Notes: generated by a model not told the origin, from the sequence alone. A stretch of DNA of 64,000 nt from Begonia masoniana (GCA_022432975.1 CM039503.1:48277259-48341258), one strand, 5' to 3'. Positions 12,418-25,321 are shown, counted from the first letter of the stretch. A program made the numbers and translations.

Positions 12418-14062
12418 ATGACTAATCGAAGTGGATTCAATAGAGAGCCACCACACCAAGAACCAATTCGGGTTAGGGATACTCCCCCTCCCGAACACGC
12501 TCGTCAGGACGGTAAAACGAGCGCCCAAGGGGACGTTCAAGGACAAATTGAAGCTCTAACAAGCATGGTTCATAACCTTGCTGAACAAGTCCAAACAATG
12601 ATGAACAATCCTCCCCATCGTGAATACCAAGAACGAGTCCCTTCCCATGAGACATCCTCTAGGGTGATCCCCGAACGTCCTAGACGTCAACCACCTTTGC
12701 AACCACCCATAGAGGAAGAAATATGGGCTGAACCCCGTAGAAGGAGACCACGATCTTATAACTCGGAGGATGAGAATTGGACGGATGATGATGAAGAGTA
12801 TCGTCCAAATCGTCGTAGGGACAACGACGACCTCCGTAATGTGAAAATGTCAATTCCATCTTTCAATGGAACGTGCGACGGTCATACATACCTAGATTGG
12901 GTCGATAAAGTAGAGAGAGTTTTCGAGTGTCACAACTATTCCGAGCGAGTCAAAATTCAACTCGCCTCTCTTGAATTAACGGGCCACGCTGCTTTATGGT
13001 GGTCTAACTTTAAGAACCAAAGGATGAGAACATTAAGATATCCCGTCGTAACTTGGAATGCCATGAAAGATTTAATGTATAAGAGGTTTGTTCCCCGACA
13101 TTACAAACACGAACTCTTCCACCAACTTCACACCCTCAAACAAAATTCGCTCTCGGTCGATGAGTATATCTCAGAATTTGAGACTCTCAATATGCGATGT
13201 GCTATTGATGAGCCGGAGGAGCAACTCATCGCGAGATTCATTCGTGGATTGAACCGTGAAATTGGTGATGTGGTTGAAGTACATCAATTGGAGGCTATGG
13301 AGAAAGTGATTCAACTTGCCCTTACGGTAGAAAGACAACTCAAAAGAAAACGAAAAATGAACTTTCCCACTAAATTTCCACCCAGGCATTTAGATCAAGA
13401 CAAACCAAAACTTCCATGGAAAAACGAAGATAAAAGGCCGGTTAACCGTAATTGGCCACCTAAGACTCCCTTCAATCAAAACAAACCCCCTCCGACGGAC
13501 AAAAATCAAGCCACTACATCTAAAGGACTACGAGCTTGTGATGTCCAATGCTACAAGTGTTTAGGCAAGGGACATTATGCCAATGAATGCTCTAACCGTC
13601 GAGTGATGGTTATCAAAGAATCTACTGGAGAATGGGAGAGCGAGAATGACGAAGGTCAATACCTCGATAAGGATGAAGAAGAAGAGGTAGATGACGAGAG
13701 TGAGCACGACTCGGATGAATGTGTTGCTCAAGATGGACCACTTCTGATGGTTATTCGAAGAACCCTTGTTTCTAAGAATGTTAAAGAAGACTGCCAAAGG
13801 GAAAATATTTTTCAAAGTAGATGTGCAGTCAAGGATAAAGTGTGTTCAATGATTATTGATGGTGGAAGTTGCGTTAATGTAGCTTCCCAAGATATGGTGA
13901 AAAAGCTTGGATTGGAGACAACTAATCACCCTAAGCCATATAAGTTAAGATGGTTGGACGATAGGGATGACATCAAGGTGACGAAGCAAGTAACCGTCAA
14001 TTTCATTGTTGGCAAGTATAAAGACGCGGTTCTTTGCGATGTCGTGCCTATGAATGCGAGTC
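12418..14062 (+). pseudogene. CRM-like gag-protease part of the polyprotein (interrupted)
   Basis: Open from ATG 12418 for 548 codons, until the nested element cuts it. Residues about 145-310 are the retrotransposon gag domain (FNGTCDGHTYLDWVDKVERV, then ALWWSNFK). One CCHC zinc knuckle, CYKCLGKGHYANEC, lies near residue 377. A strongly acidic stretch follows at about 400-445. The aspartic protease core IIDGGSCVNVAS is near residue 479; it has D-G-G in place of the more usual D-S/T-G. Gag packages the element RNA and the protease matures the polyprotein. The frame resumes in phase at 22975 after removing 14063-22969 and one target duplication, so the insertion is the only lesion here. Confidence 0.9.
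14058..14062 (+). repeat. Target duplication GAGTC of the Tekay insertion
   Basis: GAGTC at 14058-14062 is repeated at 22970-22974 immediately outside the Tekay LTR ends. Confidence 0.95.
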
Positions 14063-16179
14063 TGTAACACCCGGTTTATTAGAATTAAAATAATCTATTA
14101 ATCTTCTAAGTGTGAATTTTATGGAATGAAATTGGGAGAGATATCAATTAGGTTAATGAGTAACTAAGTGGGGGTATAAGGGTAATTGTCAATTTTTGCA
14201 ATGGATATCGTATTTAAGGAAAGAGTAAATGAGGTTTAGCCGCCACTGTTTATTGTTTCCTCTTCGGAATTCTCAGCTCCTCAGTTTAGCCGAGAGCGAT
14301 TGGAGACCTCTCTTTGATTTCTTCCAGCGACCTCCTTCGATTTAGGTAAGTTCTTTTGTTTTCTTTATGTATTGATAAATAGATAACAGAAAAAGGACAA
14401 TGTGGATATCTTGGGAATGTCGTGAGAAAGAGTAGTTCGAGTTTGGAGTTTAATCGGGAATGCTCTGTGAGAAGTACTCCCAAACCAACTCCTTAGAATT
14501 CTGAATAGCTTAGACTAAGGTTTAACATTCTGTTTATGAATATAGGTGAACCAAACCCCCGAGGTAGCTCTTAACCGAGCATTTGCTAGGAATCCAGGTA
14601 AGTGAAGTTTGCTTGTGCCTTCGGGCCTACATCACAGAACAATAGGATTTTTGTGTGTTTGAATGTTTTCCTGTTTCATGCATCATATATTTGAAAGTAC
14701 ACGAAAATGAGTTTACATGTTTTGATATAGTGAGGAAGTGAACATTCTGAAGTGATTTATGTGAAACATTTTCTGTTAAGGGAACTAATCCAACCCTTAA
14801 TGAGCCAGGGATCATACTTTGGGAAAACTGATCCAACTCCCAATTTCGAAGTGGATCTGAACATTGATCAGTATATATATATTCACTGTTAGGAGAATTA
14901 ATCCAACTCCTAATGAGACAGGGATGTTCATACTTTGGGAGAAGTGATTCAATTCCCAATTTATAGAGGAATCCGATTATAACGATGAATATGTAACAGA
15001 GGTGAGAAAAGTAGAAACTGCATGCTAGGATGACATGTCTTCAGCTTTTCATGCATTATTGCTTTACTTGCTTAGCATTAGGCTAATAGATGAGTTTTGT
15101 GATGTAGGTGAAGAAGTTTTAGCAGGTGTGTTTACTGAGTTCACAGAAGGCTAGTTGGGTTGGAGGAGTGCATCCACACAATGTTCTGGCAGCTGATGGG
15201 GCAGTTTAATTGATGTCTATTGAAGTGAAGGTTTTATTATCAATGCTTTATTTTAGATGGATCGAGTTTTCATAACAGTAGTGATATCAGCGTTTTGAAC
15301 AAATTGAGTTTTGTTATTTGATAATGGCATTCCGCTGAGATTTGAAGATTTGCACTCGTTGGATTTTAAGGAATACATGGGTTTGAATCCTTTTTCATAG
15401 TGATTTCAGTAAGGCAAATAGATTCTTTTTCATAAATGGAGTTGTATTGTATAATTAGGAGTAGCCAGAATGTCGCCCTGAATCTATCGGTAGATGGGAT
15501 GTGTTTTGTTATCTGTCGGCAGATGCATTCTGTCGGCAGAAGTTGAGTAGTTTGAACCTACCGGAAGGGGATGTCTATCGGTAGGTGTATCCAAATTTCT
15601 ATCGGATGATGTCTTCGGTAAAGGCATCGGAAGATGTAGCCTTATTTCTATCGATAGATATAGACCTATTTCTATCGGCAGATGAAGTCATGTTGACTTC
15701 ATCGGCAGTGGAAGTTGTATGTGCAGTCGTGTTGGCTTCATCGGCAGATGAAGTCATGTTGACTTCATCGGCAGATGAAGTTGTGCTGACGTCATCGGCA
15801 GATGAAATTGTGTTGACGTCATCGGCAGATGAAGTTGTGTTGACGCCATCGGTAGGTGCAGCCCGCCGAGAAATGTCCTTCAGTTCCAAGTCTTCAGGTC
15901 CACGTCATCGGCAGGAGTCTTATATTTGCTGTGTCTGCTTCTTCCGTTGATTTTTCTACCGGCAGATGTTGTTGTCTTTAGAGTTTTAATAGTGTTTTGT
16001 GATTTAAACCTTTATTTCTTTTGGTCGATTTATCTCGAACATTTTATCCGATTATCCAAACACTTTATGGTTTTGTTTAACTCTAAGTTATTTAAATTAA
16101 TTCAAATTATGAATGAAGTTTTTAGTTCGTGCACGGGTTTTGTGTGACGAACCGGGTTCAGAGAACTCGGGGCGTTACA
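14063..16179 (+). repeat. 5' LTR of the Tekay element
   Basis: 2117 bp, TG...CA ended. It contains a dense cluster of the TCGGYAGATG motif at about 15487-15969. The ORFs at 15585-15950 (plus) and 15599-15889 (minus) are by-products of this repeat cluster and are not called as genes. Confidence 0.96.
15475..15970 (+). repeat. Cluster of about 15 TCGGYAGATG motifs in the Tekay LTR
   Basis: Imperfect decamers (TCGGTAGATG, TCGGCAGATG, TCGGAAGATG, TCGGTAGGTG) recur from 15487 to 15969. In the centre (15670-15860) they lie in 27-bp units that also contain GAAGT...GACTTC inverted arms, so the segment can fold on itself. Two full TGACGTCA palindromes (15787-15794 and 15814-15821), the core bound by plant bZIP/TGA factors, are embedded in it. 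Location in the presumed U3/R region suggests a regulatory role; this is inference. Confidence 0.75.
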
Positions 16180-16182
16180 GTA

Positions 16183-16194
16183 TGGTATCAGAGA
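16183..16194 (+). other. Primer-binding site of the Tekay element
   Basis: TGGTATCAGAGA starts four bases after the LTR end. It matches initiator tRNA-Met except at the last base. Confidence 0.88.
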
Positions 16195-16335
16195 CATTCG
16201 GTTAAACTGTTCAAAAGATTACTCATCAGTGCCAATCGTTGCATGGAAGCACTCCAACAACTGTAAGTATTTGAGTTAGCTTTAGTTATAAAATGTTTAT
16301 AAAGGCAGTTAACCCTGTGCAGGGAATTTAGTATA

Positions 16336-19300
16336 ATGGCTAGACGACCAGGAAGACCAAGGATACCTAGAGAAATACCAAGTCCAAGACGTGAAGAGGA
16401 CTCTAGTGTAATTAGGCAGCTGACCGAATTGATGCGTCAGCAGACAGATATAGTGCGTCAACAGTCTGATCAATTAGGAGTGCTGTTGAGTCGGGAAGCA
16501 CAAGGAAGTGCCAACTCGGGTTCTAGCAATGAGCATTCTGGAGATAGATTCCGGAGACTAAGACCACCCACGTTTGATGGACAGTCATCCGATCCAATTA
16601 TTGCTGAAGGATGGCTTAGAAAGATTGAAAGTATGTTTAGGTGCGCCAGCATAGGAGAAGAAGACAAGGTCACGTTGGCTACATTCCATTTGGCTGGCGA
16701 AGCTCAACTCTGGTGGGAAACAGTTGAAACCACCACCGACATTCTGACTATGACTTGGCCACAGTTTAAGGACATCTTCTACGAGAAATATTTTAACAGC
16801 ACGGTCCAGACCGCAAAGAAGTTGGAATTTCTGAATTTGAAGCAGACAGGGTCGTTGGCAGAGTACGGTAGGCAATTTGAGTCCTTGTCCAGGTTTGCTG
16901 GACACTTTGCTCATAAGGACGAGGATAAGGTGTTCAAATTTGTGCATGGACTGAAGCCGGAGATCTATCGAGGAGTCAAATTCTGTGGCATTAAAGGTTT
17001 AACGTTCAGCGAAGTTGTGTCCACTGCTCTGGAAGTGGAAGAGGCTGAAAGGAAGTGTGCTGGAGCAAAGGAGGTCCCACCAAGGTTTGTCCAGCAACAC
17101 CATCAGAGAGGAACGAAGAGGCCAAGTGAAGGCCAGAGTAGCCAAGGAGCTGGAGGGAAGGTACAGAATGTCAGGAAATTTTCCCCGTGTCCTAAGTGCT
17201 TGAAGAACCACCCCGGGGAGTGCAGGATGGGATTTGGGAAGTGCTTCAACTGTGAGGAGGTTGGCCACACGTACAAAGAATGCCCGAAGCCTAGGATCAC
17301 CAGATGCTACAATTGTAACAAAGTCGGCCATATTAGCAGAGACTGTCCAGTTCCTAAGAGTGGTCCAGCTATGATTAAACCAAGAATATTCTCCATGACG
17401 GAGGCAGGTGAAGAACAGCCTGCTGTAGTGTCAAGTACTATATTGGTCAACTCTGTGCCTGCTTTTACTTTGATAGATTCCGGTGCAACGCATTCATTTA
17501 TAGCATCTACGTTTGCTGATAAGTTAGATGTACAGTTTACCCCTTCTGTGCATGTGTTTAATGTTGCATTACCTTCTGGTGAGTGCATGCACTCCAATCG
17601 AGTGATGCCTGATAGTGAGGTATTAGCGGGGAACATGAATTTGCCTGCTGACCTCATTATTATGGATATATTGGGATTTGATGTAATCTTAGGAATGAAT
17701 TGGCTGTTTAAGCATTATGCCACGATCGATTGTAGGACTGGAATAGTTAGTTTCCAACCCCCTGGTAACCCGAAACATACCTTCCAAGCTTCAAAGAAGA
17801 GCAAGGAAATGACTGTGATGACTTCGATTAACACTAGACCTTCCCTATGTGGAGAGTATTTGTGCTTCCTAGCTAGCGTTGTAGACACACAACTTGTAGG
17901 AAAGGCAAACCCTCAAAATGTTTTAGTTGTCCAAGACTTTCCTGATGTATTTTTAGACGACCTTCCTGGTTTACCACCAGATAGAGAAATCGAATTTGTT
18001 GTAGATGTCTACCCCGGAGCCGAGCCTGTGTCTAAAAACCCGTATAGACTAGCACCATCAGAACTTAAAGAGTTAAAGAAACAGTTGGAGGATTTGTTAG
18101 AAAAAGGGTTCATACGCCCTAGTTTTTCACCATGGGGTGCACCTGTCCTTTTTGTTAAAAAGAAAGACGGATCAATGCGTATGTGCATAGACTATAGAGA
18201 GTTGAATAAGCTAACTGTCAAGAACAAGTATCCACTGCCGAGGATTGATGACTTATTTGACCAACTTAAGGGTGCGAGAGTTTTCTCTAAGATTGACCTT
18301 AGGTCCGGTTACTATCAGTTGAAGGTTAAATCTGAGGACATCCCAAAGACTGCCTTTCGCACAAGGTATGGACATTATGAGTTTTTGGTTATGTCTTTTG
18401 GTTTGACTAATGCGCCAGCAGCCTTCATGGATCTTATGAATAGGGTGTTTCACGAGTATTTGGACAAGTTTGTCATTGTATTCATTGATGACATACTAAT
18501 CTATTCTAGAACTAAGGAAGAGCATGCAAAACATTTGAGTTTAGTGTTGGATGTACTGAGAAGACACCAGCTTTATGCTAAGTTTTCAAAGTGTGAATTT
18601 TGGTTGGACAGAGTTCACTTTCTTGGTCATGTGATCTCTGGTGATGGAATATCTGTTGACCCAGCCAAGGTTCAAGCAGTTAAGGAATGGCCCCAACCGA
18701 AGAGTGCTACAGATATTAGAAGTTTTCTTGGACTAGCAGGGTATTACAGAAAGTTCATTGAAGGATTTTCAAAGATTGCCACACCCCTTACTAGGTTAAC
18801 AAGGAAAAACATGAAATATACATGGACTGACGAATGTGAGCGTAGTTTCCAAACCTTGAAGCAGGAGCTGACCAATGCTCCAATTTTGACCCTCCCTATT
18901 GAAGGTGGTAAATTTAGTATTTATTGTGATGCTTCTAGGGTCGGTCTTGGCTGTGTGTTGATGCAAGATGATAAGGTTATAGCCTATGCTTCTAGACAGT
19001 TAAAAACTCATGAGAAGAACTACCCCACACACGACTTGGAATTAGCTGCCGTTGTATTTGCACTTAAAATTTGGAGGCATTACCTATATGGACAAACTTG
19101 TGAGGTATTTTCAGATCATAAAAGTCTGAAGTATATTTTCACGCAAAAAGAACTGAATATGAGGCAGCGTAGATGGTTAGAGTTTGTAAAAGATTATGAT
19201 TTTGAGATTAAGTACCACCCTGGTAAGGCAAATGTTGTGGCAGATGCCTTGAGTAGAGTCACAACCTCAACCCCAACTATGATTTCCAATATGCCATTAA

Positions 19301-20817
19301 CCTTAGAGTCAGAATTCCAAAAGTTTAATCTAGAAGCAGTGACCAGTGTATCAGCTATACTTTCTGTCATAACCTTAAAGCCTACCATTCTTGAGAAAAT
19401 AAAGGAAGCTCAGACAAATGATGATGAATGTATCAGATACAAGTCAAGCATGGATTCTACGGACAAGTCAGAATTTAGTCATTCTACCGATGGAATCCTT
19501 AAGTTTAGAAATAGGTGGTTTGTTCCTACCAATAATGAACTTCGTGAGGAAATTCTTTCTGAGGCTCACTCGTCCAAGTTCTCTGTCCACCCTGGGAGTA
19601 CAAAGATGTACAGAGATCTCAAGCAGCATTACTGGTGGCCAAGTATGAAAAGAAGTGTGGCAGAATATGTAGGATCATGTTTGTGTTGTCAGCAGATTAA
19701 AGCCGAGCATCAGAGACCCTCAGGAACATTACAACCTTTACCAGTTCCCGAATGGAAATGGGAACAAATAACGATGGACTTTGTTGTTGGATTACCTAGG
19801 ACAGCTAAGGGACATGATGCAATTTGGGTGATAGTTGACCGTCTAACCAAGTCAGCTCATTTTCTACCTATAAAGATAACCTACTCGATGGATCAGCTAG
19901 CTGAATTGTACATGCAAGAGATCGTCAGACTGCATGGAGTTCCAAGTTCTATAGTCTCAGACCGAGACTCTAGATTTACATCTAAGTTTTGGAGGAGTTT
20001 GCATGAGGCTATGGGAACACAACTTAGTTTTAGCACAGCTTTCCACCCTCAAACTGATGGACAATCTGAAAGAACCATTCAAACACTGGAGGATATGCTC
20101 CGTGCATGTGTTTTAGATTTCCAAGGCTCTTGGAGTAAGTACCTAGCTCTGGTAGAGTTCTCTTACAATAACAGTTTTCAGGCAACAATAGGAATGGCAC
20201 CGTATGAAGCATTATATGGACGAAAATGCAGATCACCCTTGTATTGGGATGAAGTTGGTGAAGCACAGTTACTTGGTCCTGATATTGTGCAGCAAACTGT
20301 TGAGAAGGTTGCTCTCGTCCGTCAGAGGATCTTAACAGCTCAAAGTCGACAGAAAAGCTATGCTGACAGAAGACGCAGAGAGTTAGAGTTTGAAGTTGGT
20401 AGTGAGGTTTTTCTTAAGGTATCACCATTCAAAGGAGTTGTGAGATTTGGGAAGAGAGGGAAGCTTAACCCAAGATATGTTGGACCTTTCTCAATCTTGA
20501 AGAGGATTGGAAAATCAGCATATGAGCTACAATTGCCAGACTCTATGGAAGGAATCCACAATGTGTTCCATGTTTCTATGCTTAAGAGGTGCTTGAGGGA
20601 TCCATCTCAAATTGTGGAACAGCAGAACATTGAAATTCAACCTACGCTGACCTATGAGGAGAGACCAGTAAGGATCATGGATTATGCAGTGAAAGTATTA
20701 CGCAACAAGGAAGTTCCACTAGTGAAAGTCTTATGGCATAATCAGAATATAGAGGAGACAACTTGGGAACGCCAGCAAGACATGATGGACCAGCATCCAA
20801 GATTGTTCAGGTACTGA
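16336..20817 (+). CDS. Tekay gag-pol polyprotein, intact
   Basis: Single ORF of 1493 codons from ATG 16336 to TGA, of normal length for the clade. Gag domain about residues 75-235 ([16 protein letters not shown]). Zinc region about 283-340 with [14 protein letters not shown] and [14 protein letters not shown]. Protease [10 protein letters not shown] near 377. RT about 560-800 with FIDDILIYS near 716, catalytic aspartates present. RNase H with [11 protein letters not shown] near 858 and DALSR near 968. Integrase zinc finger near 1090-1120 (CLCCQQIK), then the DDE residues in [14 protein letters not shown] and GQSERT (about 1147, 1206, 1241). The C-terminus (about 1443-1491, [16 protein letters not shown]) resembles a chromodomain, which in this clade may direct integration to heterochromatin. 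No stop or frameshift was found. Confidence 0.96.
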   Translation: MARRPGRPRIPREIPSPRREEDSSVIRQLTELMRQQTDIVRQQSDQLGVLLSREAQGSANSGSSNEHSGDRFRRLRPPTFDGQSSDPIIAEGWLRKIESMFRCASIGEEDKVTLATFHLAGEAQLWWETVETTTDILTMTWPQFKDIFYEKYFNSTVQTAKKLEFLNLKQTGSLAEYGRQFESLSRFAGHFAHKDEDKVFKFVHGLKPEIYRGVKFCGIKGLTFSEVVSTALEVEEAERKCAGAKEVPPRFVQQHHQRGTKRPSEGQSSQGAGGKVQNVRKFSPCPKCLKNHPGECRMGFGKCFNCEEVGHTYKECPKPRITRCYNCNKVGHISRDCPVPKSGPAMIKPRIFSMTEAGEEQPAVVSSTILVNSVPAFTLIDSGATHSFIASTFADKLDVQFTPSVHVFNVALPSGECMHSNRVMPDSEVLAGNMNLPADLIIMDILGFDVILGMNWLFKHYATIDCRTGIVSFQPPGNPKHTFQASKKSKEMTVMTSINTRPSLCGEYLCFLASVVDTQLVGKANPQNVLVVQDFPDVFLDDLPGLPPDREIEFVVDVYPGAEPVSKNPYRLAPSELKELKKQLEDLLEKGFIRPSFSPWGAPVLFVKKKDGSMRMCIDYRELNKLTVKNKYPLPRIDDLFDQLKGARVFSKIDLRSGYYQLKVKSEDIPKTAFRTRYGHYEFLVMSFGLTNAPAAFMDLMNRVFHEYLDKFVIVFIDDILIYSRTKEEHAKHLSLVLDVLRRHQLYAKFSKCEFWLDRVHFLGHVISGDGISVDPAKVQAVKEWPQPKSATDIRSFLGLAGYYRKFIEGFSKIATPLTRLTRKNMKYTWTDECERSFQTLKQELTNAPILTLPIEGGKFSIYCDASRVGLGCVLMQDDKVIAYASRQLKTHEKNYPTHDLELAAVVFALKIWRHYLYGQTCEVFSDHKSLKYIFTQKELNMRQRRWLEFVKDYDFEIKYHPGKANVVADALSRVTTSTPTMISNMPLTLESEFQKFNLEAVTSVSAILSVITLKPTILEKIKEAQTNDDECIRYKSSMDSTDKSEFSHSTDGILKFRNRWFVPTNNELREEILSEAHSSKFSVHPGSTKMYRDLKQHYWWPSMKRSVAEYVGSCLCCQQIKAEHQRPSGTLQPLPVPEWKWEQITMDFVVGLPRTAKGHDAIWVIVDRLTKSAHFLPIKITYSMDQLAELYMQEIVRLHGVPSSIVSDRDSRFTSKFWRSLHEAMGTQLSFSTAFHPQTDGQSERTIQTLEDMLRACVLDFQGSWSKYLALVEFSYNNSFQATIGMAPYEALYGRKCRSPLYWDEVGEAQLLGPDIVQQTVEKVALVRQRILTAQSRQKSYADRRRRELEFEVGSEVFLKVSPFKGVVRFGKRGKLNPRYVGPFSILKRIGKSAYELQLPDSMEGIHNVFHVSMLKRCLRDPSQIVEQQNIEIQPTLTYEERPVRIMDYAVKVLRNKEVPLVKVLWHNQNIEETTWERQQDMMDQHPRLFRY

Positions 20818-20840
20818 ATTTTGAGGACAAAATTCTTTTA

Positions 20841-20852
20841 AGGAGGGTAGAT
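20841..20852 (+). other. Polypurine tract of the Tekay element
   Basis: AGGAGGGTAGAT directly before the 3' LTR. It serves as the plus-strand primer. Confidence 0.8.
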
Positions 20853-22969
20853 TGTAACACCCGGTTTATTAGAATTAAAATAATCTATTAATCTTCTAAG
20901 TGTGAATTTTATGGAATGAAATTGGGAGAGATATCAATTAGGTTAATGAGTAACTAAGTGGGGGTATAAGGGTAATTGTCAATTTTTGCAATGGATATCG
21001 TATTTAAGGAAAGAGTAAATGAGGTTTAGCCGCCACTGTTTATTGTTTCCTCTTCGGAATTCTCAGCTCCTCAGTTTAGCCGAGAGCGATTGGAGACCTC
21101 TCTTTGATTTCTTCCAGCGACCTCCTTCGATTTAGGTAAGTTCTTTTGTTTTCTTTATGTATTGATAAATAGATAACAGAAAAAGGACAATGTGGATATC
21201 TTGGGAATGTCGTGAGAAAGAGTAGTTCGAGTTTGGAGTTTAATCGGGAATGCTCTGTGAGAAGTACTCCCAAACCAACTCCTTAGAATTCTGAATAGCT
21301 TAGACTAAGGTTTAACATTCTGTTTATGAATATAGGTGAACCAAACCCCCGAGGTAGCTCTTAACCGAGCATTTGCTAGGAATCCAGGTAAGTGAAGTTT
21401 GCTTGTGCCTTCGGGCCTACATCACAGAACAATAGGATTTTTGTGTGTTTGAATGTTTTCCTGTTTCATGCATCATATATTTGAAAGTACACGAAAATGA
21501 GTTTACATGTTTTGATATAGTGAGGAAGTGAACATTCTGAAGTGATTTATGTGAAACATTTTCTGTTAAGGGAACTAATCCAACCCTTAATGAGCCAGGG
21601 ATCATACTTTGGGAAAACTGATCCAACTCCCAATTTCGAAGTGGATCTGAACATTGATCAGTATATATATATTCACTGTTAGGAGAATTAATCCAACTCC
21701 TAATGAGACAGGGATGTTCATACTTTGGGAGAAGTGATTCAACTCCCAATTTAGAGAGGAATCCGATTATAATGATGAATATGTAATAGAGGTGAGAAAA
21801 GTAGAAACTGCATGCTAGGATGACATGTCTTCAGCTTTTCATGCATTATTGCTTTACTTGCTTAGCATTAGGCTAATAGATGAGTTTTGTGATGTAGGTG
21901 AAGAAGTTTTAGCAGGTGTGTTTACTGAGTTCACAGAAGGCTAGTTGGGTTGGAGGAGTGCATCCACACAATGTTCTGGCAGCTGATGGGGCAGTTTAAT
22001 TGATGTCTGTTGAAGTGAAGGTTTTATTATTAATGCTTTATTTTAGATGGATCGAGTTTTCATAACAGTAGTGATATCAGCGTTTTGAACAAATTGAGTT
22101 TTGTTATTTGATAATGGCATTCCGCTGAGATTTGAAGATTTGCACTCGTTGGATTTTAAGGAATACATGGGTTTGAATCCTTTTTCTGAGTGATTTCAGT
22201 AAGGCAAATAGATTCTTTTTCATAAATGGAGTTGTATTGTATAATTAGGAGTAGCCAGAATGTCGCCCTGAATCTATCGGTAGATGGGATGTGTTTTGTT
22301 ATCTGTCGGCAGATGCATTCTGTCGGCAGAAGTTGAGTAGTTTGAACCTACCGGAAGGGGATGTCTATCGGTAGGTGTATCCAAATTTCTATCGGATGAT
22401 GTCTTCGGTAAAGGCATCGGAAGATGTAGCCTTATTTCTATCGATAGATATAGACCTATTTCTATCGGCAGATGAAGTCATGTTGACTTCATCGGCAGTG
22501 AAAGTTGTATGTGCAGTCGTGTTGGCTTCATCGGCAGATGAAGTCATGTTGACTTCATCGGCAGATGAAGTTGTGCTGACGTCATCGGCAGATGAAATTG
22601 TGTTGACGTCATCGGCAGATGAAGTTGTGTTGACGCCATCGGTAGGTGCAGCCCGCCGAGAAATGTCCTTCAGTTCCAAGTCTTCAGGTCCACGTCATCG
22701 GCAGGAGTCTTATATTTGCTGTGTCTGCTTCTTCCGTTGATTTTTCTACCGGCAGATGTTGTTGTCTTTAGAGTTTTAATAGTGTTTTGTGATTTAAACC
22801 TTTATTTCTTTTGGTCGATTTATCTCGAACATTTTATCCGATTATCCAAACACTTTATGGTTTTGTTTAACTCTAAGTTATTTAAATTAATTCAAATTAT
22901 GAATGAAGTTTTTAGTTCGTGCACGGGTTTTGTGTGACGAACCGGGTTCAGAGAACTCGGGGCGTTACA
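20853..22969 (+). repeat. 3' LTR of the Tekay element
   Basis: Same length as the 5' LTR. The TCGGYAGATG cluster is repeated at about 22265-22760, including both TGACGTCA sites (22577-22584 and 22604-22611). Confidence 0.96.
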
Positions 22970-22974
22970 GAGTC

Positions 22975-25321
22975 ATCTTCTACTTAGGAGACCATGGCTT
23001 TATGATCGTAGGGTGCAGCACGACGGATTCCTCAACAATTATAGTTTGAAATTCGGCGGTAGGACTATCAAATTACTTCCTATGACACCTGAACAAATTG
23101 CTCATGATGAATCAATTAGAAAGGAAGAAAAGATTAAGGAAAATCTACTTTTGACAAAAAAAGGACTTAGAGTTGCGGTAACAAAAGGAAAGACCGTGAT
23201 TTTAGTATTATTTAGAGACCGCATTATGGAGCTTGGCGAGATACCCTTAGCGGTCCAAAATCTACTTAAGACCTATCAAGACGTCTTTCCCGAAGAATTA
23301 CCAACCGGATTACCACCGATTCGAGGAATCGAACATCAAATTGACCTCCAACCTGGAGCTATGCTACCAAATCGCCCGACCTATAGGATGAGGCCTGAAG
23401 AAGCAAAGGAACTACAAGGTCAGGTCCAAGAGTTGTTGGAAAAGGGATATATAAGGGAATCAATGAGCCCATGCGCTGTACCTACTTTGTTGGTACCTAA
23501 AAAGGATGGCTCGATGCAGATGTGTATGGATAGTAGGGCTATCAACCAAATAACCATTATGTATAGGTATCCTATTCTTCGGCTTGAAGACATGTTGGAC
23601 GAATTGAGTGGAGCATCAATATTTTCAAAAGTAGACTTGAAGAGCGGATATCACCAGATACGAATGAAAGAGGGTGATGAATGGAAAACCGCCTTCAAAA
23701 CAAAATACGGATGGTTTGAGTGGATGGTTATGCCATTCGGTCTTACAAATGCCCCGAGCACCTTCATGCGGTTAATGCACCATGTTCTTAAGGAGTTCCT
23801 TGGAAAATTTGTTGTCGTATATTTCGATGACATTTTGGTGTATAGTCGCGACCTTCTACAACATGTCAACCATCTCGGGCTATTATTTCAAACTCTCCGA
23901 CAAGCTAAATTGTTTGAAAATTTGACCAAATGCTCATTTGGACAAGAAAAGGTTTACTTTTTGGGCTTCATAATTTCTAAGAATGGCTTGGAAGCGGATG
24001 AAGACAAAGTCAAAGCCATCAAGAAGTGGCCCACTCCTATTAACATTACCGAAGTCCGTAGTTTCCACGGATTAGCCTCTTTTTATAGGAGGTTCATTAA
24101 AGACTTCAGTTCTTTAGTCGCTCCTATTACGGATCTTACTAAGAAAGGAGTAGACTTTAACTGGTCACCGGCATGCCAAAGTAGCTTCGATTTGATAAAA
24201 GAGAAACTTTGTCAATCACCAGTTTTGGCTTTACCCGATTTCAATAAGGTTTTTGAAATTAAGAGTGATGCCTCCAGTATTGGCATTGGTGCTGTATTGA
24301 TGCAAGATGGCAAACCTCTTGCTTATTTTAGCGAAAAGTTGAAAGGAGCTGCTTTGAACTATTCAACCTATGATAAGGAATTCTATGCGGTGATTAGAGT
24401 TATCGAACATTGGCAACACTACTTGCTTTCAAAAGAGTTTGTAATTCACTCCGACCACCAATCCCTTAAGCATATTAAGAGTCAACACAAACTCAACAAG
24501 AGACACGCGAAATGGGTGGAATTTTTGGAAAGATTCCCCTATATTTTAAAATATCTGAAAGGTTCTGATAATGTCGTTGCCGATGCTCTCTCTCGAAGAC
24601 GTATCCTCTTAACGGAACTAAGTGTTAGATTTTTCAGATTTGAATGGATTAAAAATTTGTATGCATCCGATAAAGATTTTGGATTGCCTTATCAAGTTTA
24701 TCAAAATAAGGCTGAAGGAGGATATAGTCTTGTAGATGGATTTTTATTAAGAAATGGGAAATTGTGTATTCCATATTGCAGTCTCAGACAATGCCTTGTT
24801 AAAGAAGCTCATGGAGGAGGATTGTCTGGACATTTTGGAGAAAAGAAGACCCTAGAACTATTAAAAGAAAAGTTCTATTGGCCTCACATGATGAAGGACG
24901 TGCACCACTATGTGGAAAAGTGCATTGTTTGTAAAAGGGCCAAAAGCAAAGTTTTTTTCCAAGGGCTTTACCTTCCCTTACCGGTCCCTACACACCCTTG
25001 GGTAGAAATTAGTATGGATTTTGTTTTAGGGTTACCACGGACAGGACGTGACAAGGATTCTATTCTAGTGGTTGTGGACAGATTCTCCAAAATGGCGCAT
25101 TTTATCGCCTGCAACAAAACCGATGACTCTGCTGCTATAGCCGACCTATTCTTCAAAGAGATAGTTAGACTCCATGGAGTGCCTCAATCTATCGTGTCAG
25201 ATCGAGATACCAAGTTCTTGAGCACTTTTTGGAAAACCTTATGGAAGAAATTGGGGACTACGCTATGCTTTAGTACATCTTTCCATCCCCAAACGGACGG
25301 TCAAACGGAAGTGGTCAATAG
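22975..25321 (+). pseudogene. CRM-like RT, RNase H and integrase core (middle part, interrupted)
   Basis: Continuation of the polyprotein begun at 12418, in phase from the end of the GAGTC duplication. It contains the end of protease, the RT with YFDDILVYS (codons at about 23819-23845, both aspartates intact), RNase H ([11 protein letters not shown] near 24258, DALSR near 24580) and the integrase zinc finger (CIVCKRAK near 24920). The integrase DDE core follows with [13 protein letters not shown] and QTEVVN (about 25008, 25190, 25305). The solo LTR at 25322 interrupts a codon just after the catalytic glutamate. No internal stop or frameshift was found, so the gene was intact when the solo LTR's parent landed. 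The last seven codons of the local ORF (to 25343) are read from the inserted LTR. Confidence 0.92.

Larger units (their letters stand above)
14063..22969 (+). mobile_element. Complete, coding-intact Tekay/Del-type Ty3/gypsy chromovirus
   Basis: 8907 bp between identical-length LTRs (14063-16179 and 20853-22969, 2117 bp each) that start TGTAACACCC and end GGCGTTACA, with TSD GAGTC. It has a PBS, a PPT and a single uninterrupted 1493-codon gag-pol ORF. The LTRs differ at roughly ten positions (under 0.5 percent), which makes this the youngest dated insertion in the window, consistent with its position inside the CRM-like gene. Paired zinc-binding motifs in gag, a C-terminal chromodomain-like segment and 2-kb LTRs place it in the Tekay/Del clade. 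Nothing in the sequence rules out current activity. Confidence 0.96.

Noticed and set aside
15585..15950. 121-codon ORF with SADEVVLTS repeats in the Tekay LTR, and its minus-strand counterpart
   Set aside because: The motif cluster has stop-free repeat units on both strands. The ORF is also in the 3' LTR and has no homologue that I recognise.
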